Below, in pieces: positions 61,201-64,000 of a stretch of DNA of 64,000 nt (within the stretch, counting starts at the first letter, position 1; the number at the start of each line of letters is the position of its first letter). The stretch covers positions 62,001-126,000 of the forward strand of contig DAOPZY010000001.1 in the NCBI GenBank assembly GCA_035353615.1, given 5' to 3'. The DNA comes from CAXXOK01 sp035353615 (GTDB lineage Bacteria; Bacillota; Clostridia; Christensenellales; Aristaeellaceae). The notes under the pieces were generated by a model. That model made no database searches and had not been told where the DNA came from. It was given only the letters and a program-made list of their open reading frames with translations. Position numbers and translations under genes: made by a program.

Positions 61201-62385
61201 TCCGGGCATAGCGCCAAGGTGGTGCAGGTTTGTTTTTCCCCGGACGAGCGCATGCTCCTCTCCAGCGATTCCAACCATCGCAGTTTTACCGTGTGGAACC
61301 TGATTCGGCAGGAAAAAACCGACACACCCACCCTCCAAAGAGGCGCTGTCAACTGTATCACATTCAGCCCTCAAGGGCAGTATGTGGGGGTCGCGACCGG
61401 CGTCCCGGACGGCGGGTGTCAAAAGAATACCGCAGGCATTACGGTATGGGACTGGAAGGAATATCTGAAAACAGGCGAGCTGCGCGAGGTGTTTGACCAT
61501 GATATGGGGCTGTACCGGCCCTTCACACGCGGCGGCTTGGCCGGGATCACCGGGAATGCCGCTCTGGACCTGTCGCTATCCCCGGACGGGAGCCTTGCCG
61601 TTGTATGCGGTTTCAGCGACAGCGTGAAGGTGCTGGATATGAATAACGATGCGGCGCTCAAAAACCTGCGCGGTTATGACAAGATACTCAAAGAATTGCG
61701 CGGCCACAGCGACATTCTGTGCCAGGCCAAGCTGATTGCCGGCCGCCGGATGGTGGCTTCCGCCGGGTATGACCACACCATCCGGGTTTGGGATTTGGCC
61801 GGTCAGGAGGTGACCTCCTACGAGCGGGTATACCGGCGTGTTGCCGTGGCCGGAAAAGGCGAAAAACTTTCCGGTCAGCTGGGAACCTCGCTGCTGATGG
61901 AAAATCAGCACATCCGCAGATGGATTCTCAACCCGCTGTTGGCATTGGTCATCATGTTCGTTATTTTTGGACTAAGCTACGTTTTTGGCAAATTCGACGA
62001 TTATCTGCGGCAACCGATCTTAATCCCACTTTTATACCTGAGCCTGTTTCTGTGCGCATGGCGCCTGGATACCGATATGGGGTTCACGGATACCGTTGTC
62101 AGAGGGTTGCTCACTTTTTACCGCACCCGGATTGCCGCGAAGCTATTGCCGCCAATCGCATGGCTTATCAAGCCGTTCTTTAAGCGGTATTCCTGCCCGC
62201 AATGCGGCGAGCCGATTGCCGGGCGACGGGGGCTTTGGATGTGTGGGCGCTGTGATTGGAGCGATCACTGGCGGTTGGACGGTCAAAAAGTGATGATTCG
62301 CATATCCAGAAGGCTTTCGGATGCTGTTCTCAAGCGGCGTATCCAAGGCCGGCGGGGCTTTCGACTGCGAAAACCCCGCCGGTGA
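58273..62385 (+). CDS. DUF4062-NACHT-WD40 STAND NTPase with membrane anchor and zinc ribbon
   Basis: A 1370-residue protein. Residues 5-90 are DUF4062 (RLFVSSTFGDMKSERSLL, VDLRWGVSEA, LLGDRYGWLP). A NACHT-like P-loop NTPase follows, with VGDAGSGKSSLMAQ near 340 and YLDALDQLTH near 432. From about 847 to 1175 lie WD40 repeats, the clearest being GHSDTVRGLAVSADEQLLYS with DDTVKIWKI, GHEGKVLTVAMSKNGKRLAS and GHSDILCQAKLIAGRRMVAS with DHTIRVWDLA. Two helices (about 1219-1266) and a zinc ribbon (CPQCGEP, MCGRCDW) end the protein. This is the layout of signal-sensing STAND proteins like TEP1/NWD1. AAAGGGAAACG precedes ATG 58273; an in-frame ATG at 58057 would add 72 unlike residues. A defence or signalling role is inference. 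Confidence 0.88.
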   Translation: MPQQSRTFRLFVSSTFGDMKSERSLLQARVFPLLRQLCERHGARFQAVDLRWGVSEASQMDQQTMRICLSEITRCQRITPKPNFLILLGDRYGWLPLPEKILKTEFERLTPFWDEAEQALIGHWYRLDENALPAEYRLQPKTEEYRDPQRWAPLEASIRDGLQKAADSAALPEDARAKYFASATHQEILHGVLHPLPGLEEARKHVFAYAREMQNPPPADASTAYLEPDSQHRSQMNALKRELKQSLGGHYVPYAARWAEREIALADADGFVNRVYSDLSAIIARQLAELPPADTMGQELRLQDRFLQTHTEFFQGRAAALRALHTYVQTGNGGKIFALVGDAGSGKSSLMAQAIRLEQPRHRVFYRFIGISSASSAAYSLLTGLCAQMEVDLGVPPPERTVSRQTRNDDPLVTLKDRLMRCLRQATAERPVLVYLDALDQLTHTEAAPSLDWLPWDLPEHARVIVSATTPLAAQLSDTALYPLPYLTFGESKAILTGWLKAADRQLTDAQWDSLFQACGSSLLAIHLRMIFEQVRHWHSYDVDQTVPADFPTAFGIYLDRLEKEHTPEIVARVLGFIVSGKESGMREDEILDLMAYDSVCWNQFLLRCHPEQVAEVKAMGKVPIVVWSRLYLDLEPYLTDRETAGEVVTGFFHRQFTQLARERYAADEQGMLLHRLLAEYFTQKPLYLGGEPDGKPNVRKVFEQPWQQLQGGLMSEAIGTLTDFAFCKAKCDCGLVMDLTEDDLLLERKSTPESNVHSNLRYAQTALTDVRALPRDALDFSNFFNRFCYRLDREPDLLLPLAYNYEADGKLHAEAKRRLGAGLMANQPWLLLLDLPIRSVRPLEKLLLTGHSDTVRGLAVSADEQLLYSCSDDDTVKIWKIETGACLKTIRCKQKGVNALAVSKKGDRIATGGNNGTVLVWDAAGNCLGELKGHEGKVLTVAMSKNGKRLASGGTDREIIVWDLLDQGRVQSFRLSGHSAKVVQVCFSPDERMLLSSDSNHRSFTVWNLIRQEKTDTPTLQRGAVNCITFSPQGQYVGVATGVPDGGCQKNTAGITVWDWKEYLKTGELREVFDHDMGLYRPFTRGGLAGITGNAALDLSLSPDGSLAVVCGFSDSVKVLDMNNDAALKNLRGYDKILKELRGHSDILCQAKLIAGRRMVASAGYDHTIRVWDLAGQEVTSYERVYRRVAVAGKGEKLSGQLGTSLLMENQHIRRWILNPLLALVIMFVIFGLSYVFGKFDDYLRQPILIPLLYLSLFLCAWRLDTDMGFTDTVVRGLLTFYRTRIAAKLLPPIAWLIKPFFKRYSCPQCGEPIAGRRGLWMCGRCDWSDHWRLDGQKVMIRISRRLSDAVLKRRIQGRRGFRLRKPRR

Positions 62386-62388
62386 GGC

Positions 62389-62937
62389 TCAATCCTTGCG
62401 GAAGGCGATGAAGGCAAACAGCCACGTGAGCAACGCGGACACCGCAAATACCGCTACGGCAAACAGGTACGGCGAATGGAACAGGCTGGGCGGGCTGCCC
62501 GTGCCATAGATCAGGCTGTACGCTATATACACAACCAGCCAGGCCAGAATGCAGGAAAAGCCGTTTAACACATCCCCAAACCGCCGGATGTAGAATTCGT
62601 GGGGACGGCCGGTCATGATCGCCGGGTTTTCGGTTTCATCCTTGAACGATTGAAAAACCTTCGATTTAATAAACGCGGTGATCACGTTAAACACCAGCAT
62701 CAAAATCAGCACAATCAGGATGGAAAGCACAATGGAAAGCCATGCGGTATAGTCGCCCGCGCCCATGCCCACAACGGAGCGGAACGCACCGTGCGCAAGC
62801 AGGATGTATACGGGTATCCCAATCATCGCCACCCGCGTGAAGTAAGCGATAAAGATAGCCAGCCCATGTTCGCCGGCGGTCGGAGGGGTATCGACGAAGT
62901 GATACTTATCCTTTTGAGATTCGTATGAGAATTTCAT
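62389..62937 (-). CDS. Membrane protein of unknown function
   Basis: A 182-residue protein with four hydrophobic segments (AIFIAYFTRVAMIGIPVYIL, LSIVLSILIVLILMLVF, CILAWLVVYIAYSLIY and PYLFAVAVFAVSALLTWLFA) and a cytosolic loop FQSFKDETENPAIMTGRPHE. I do not recognise the family. It converges with the STAND gene with only 3 nt between the stops, so each transcript must run through the other or end inside it. It has its own promoter at 62977-63005. Confidence 0.75.
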   Translation of the reverse strand: MKFSYESQKDKYHFVDTPPTAGEHGLAIFIAYFTRVAMIGIPVYILLAHGAFRSVVGMGAGDYTAWLSIVLSILIVLILMLVFNVITAFIKSKVFQSFKDETENPAIMTGRPHEFYIRRFGDVLNGFSCILAWLVVYIAYSLIYGTGSPPSLFHSPYLFAVAVFAVSALLTWLFAFIAFRKD

Positions 62938-62976
62938 GGTATGCCCCCTTTTATGAAATTGTCTTTGCTTGATGAC

Positions 62977-63005
62977 AGTATATCATGATCCCCGACAGGT
63001 AGCAA
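62977..63005 (-). promoter_or_regulatory. Promoter of the 62389-62937 gene
   Basis: On the minus strand TTGCTA (63005-63000) and TATACT (62982-62977) are 17 nt apart. Confidence 0.65.
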
Positions 63006-63073
63006 TTGGTAAATTTCAGCCGCAACCCATGCGAGAGAATGCTCTCCTTCAGGGCCATATTCGCAGAATCAGA

Positions 63074-63105
63074 CAGAGCCGACCCGAGTTAGCGGATCGG
63101 CTCTG
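63074..63105. repeat. Left flanking hairpin of repeat copy D
   Basis: CAGAGCCGA and TCGGCTCTG pair, extended by CCCG/CGGA with one mismatch. The inner 28 nt match the hairpin at 63288-63321 except at three positions. Confidence 0.8.
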
Positions 63106-63287
63106 TCTGCTGAAAAACCCTCGTCGCAGCGAAAACAGGTCAAGGGCAAAGCCCTTGCGGGGTACATCGGCGTTGCCCCTTTCCCGCCGGAGGCCTTATG
63201 TGGCAACCCATTCAACGCAAGCGCCGCGGGCGCCGAAAGCGCAATGTGACGCGGCTTATGGATTCAATTCGGTTTCTCAACGATCTG
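63106..63287 (-). repeat. Interspersed repeat, copy D
   Basis: On the minus strand it aligns with copy A from CGTTGAGAAACCGAATTGAA to GGGTTTTTCAGCAGACA. The central stem-loop AAGGGC-TTT-GCCCTT has the orientation of copy A. The 182-bp unit is bounded on both sides by near-identical hairpins. The 62938-63451 gap has no gene. Confidence 0.85.
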
Positions 63288-63321
63288 ACTGAGCCGACCC
63301 GCGTTGACGGATCGGCTCAGT
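63288..63321. repeat. Right flanking hairpin of repeat copy D
   Basis: ACTGAGCCGA and TCGGCTCAGT pair around CCCGCGTTGACGGA. It repeats the left hairpin at 63074-63105. Confidence 0.8.
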
Positions 63322-63451
63322 TGATTCGGTTTTGAAAAGGCCATCCACGGCTCAGCCTCGGCTTAGGCTATACGCGAATCGGTAACCCGCGGGAATCCCA
63401 GCCGTTACATTCTCAGGGCAAGCAGGTTGCAACCGGCGCGGTTAATCAGGC

Positions 63452-64000
63452 TCAGCGAATGCCCAGCGCCGCAAGGCACCGGGGCAGGCAACCAATTTCC
63501 TGACGCAGAGGCTCCGGGTTCAGCGCGCAACGGAACACCTCGGGGATCAGCCAACCAAGCACCGCGGCATCCGCGGCGGCCAGAAAACCCCCGTGGAGCT
63601 GCGCGGACGCGGCGCTCACAAAAACCCGCATCTGCCGCGTCGTTACGCCCGAAAGCGCACTGTTCTGCTCGTTCAACCTGGCTTCCAGCGCCTCAAACCA
63701 CGCCTCGCCCTGCTCCATCATGGGCTTGGCTTCATCGCGCAGCGCCTCGAACGAGGCAATCGCCGTAGGCCGAAGCGGTTCCAGCGGGCTTACATCCCGC
63801 AGGCTGGGCCGGAACACAGGCGTATAGACCACCGGCAGCGGCATGCTTCCCTGCAGGTGGGAGCGGGCCTCCAACAGCCGAATGGTCTTGTGCCCATACG
63901 GCCCGATGGCGGCGCGGCCCAGCGTGCAAATCTCCACGGTTGGGGCGCGCAGGGTGGTTTCCGGTAAAAGGCTCACAATCTCAAGGCGCGTATTGTCCTT
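63452..64000 (-). CDS. Unrecognised protein (partial at the right edge)
   Basis: The frame is open from the stop at 63452 to the window end, and reads KDNTRLEIVSLLPETTLRAP at the edge, so the GTG at 63976 is probably internal. At least 182 C-terminal residues are present. Segments TLGRAAIGPYGHKTIRLLEA and YTPVFRPSLRDVSPLEPL look like a folded enzyme core, followed by a helical part (FEALRDEAKPMMEQGEAWFEALEARL). There are no helices long enough for membrane spans. I do not recognise the family and assign no function. Confidence 0.65.
   Translation of the reverse strand, partial: KDNTRLEIVSLLPETTLRAPTVEICTLGRAAIGPYGHKTIRLLEARSHLQGSMPLPVVYTPVFRPSLRDVSPLEPLRPTAIASFEALRDEAKPMMEQGEAWFEALEARLNEQNSALSGVTTRQMRVFVSAASAQLHGGFLAAADAAVLGWLIPEVFRCALNPEPLRQEIGCLPRCLAALGIR

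Noticed and set aside
1..64000. tRNA, rRNA or tmRNA genes
   Set aside because: Scanning by eye for T-loop motifs (GGTTCGAATCC and variants) and rRNA landmarks found none; a tRNAscan run would settle it.

Overview
The window looks like a chromosomal segment of a fairly GC-rich Gram-positive anaerobe of the Bacillota, most likely class Clostridia. This rests on an AgrB/AgrD thiolactone-peptide locus, strong AGGAGG ribosome binding sites with some TTG and GTG starts, a fused RNase PH/RdgB protein, a Ser/Thr kinase with a zinc ribbon and BspA-like ectodomain, DUF5317 and DUF47, and consensus TTGACA-17-TATAAT promoters. I saw no rRNA, tRNA, CRISPR array, phage module or transposase gene. The lineage is inferred from gene families, not from a marker gene.

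Layout. 1-6963: a GldAFG-like ABC operon (minus, runs off the left edge), peptidase T, and a divergent potassium-uptake operon (KtrB/KtrA) followed by an esterase. 7054-10569: iron alcohol dehydrogenase, a decayed fragment that looks like a second copy, and the Pit/DUF47 phosphate pair. 11110-14736: an agr-like quorum locus in which a DUF5317 protein, a kinase-less AgrC-like sensor, AgrB, AgrD and a GGDEF/HD-GYP protein follow one another. 14948-20556: a secreted amidase-like protein, an ArsR/permease/thioredoxin operon and a TetR-controlled ABC exporter. 20842-29368: an ornithine-cyclodeaminase-family enzyme facing a MalY-like lyase plus a peptide ABC importer, with an array of hairpin repeats between the binding protein and the permeases. 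29963-34514: two related GntR regulators and the TldD/TldE pair. 34690-34940: two tandem small-RNA candidates. 35062-40214: a short QueG-like protein, then a CdaR regulator, GntP permease and glycerate kinase. 40288-48004: a PAS-GGDEF protein, a secreted low-complexity protein, YfcE, RNase PH-RdgB and the large kinase. 48513-54161: a sucrose module (GH32, LacI regulator, P-loop kinase, GH13 sucrose phosphorylase) with visible operators. 54310-57743: a LytS-like/PAS/GGDEF/HD-GYP sensor and an AraC regulator. 58273-62385: a 1370-residue DUF4062-NACHT-WD40 STAND protein with a membrane anchor and zinc ribbon. The right edge cuts an unrecognised gene.

The most unusual features are an interspersed non-coding repeat (five copies, core about 185 bp) that sits against hairpins and in one copy carries an inverted central hairpin; the tandem RNA candidates at 34.7-34.9 kb; the agr locus with cyclic-di-GMP rather than kinase output; and the STAND protein. 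Three predicted cyclic-di-GMP proteins in 64 kb suggest that this second messenger is important to the organism.
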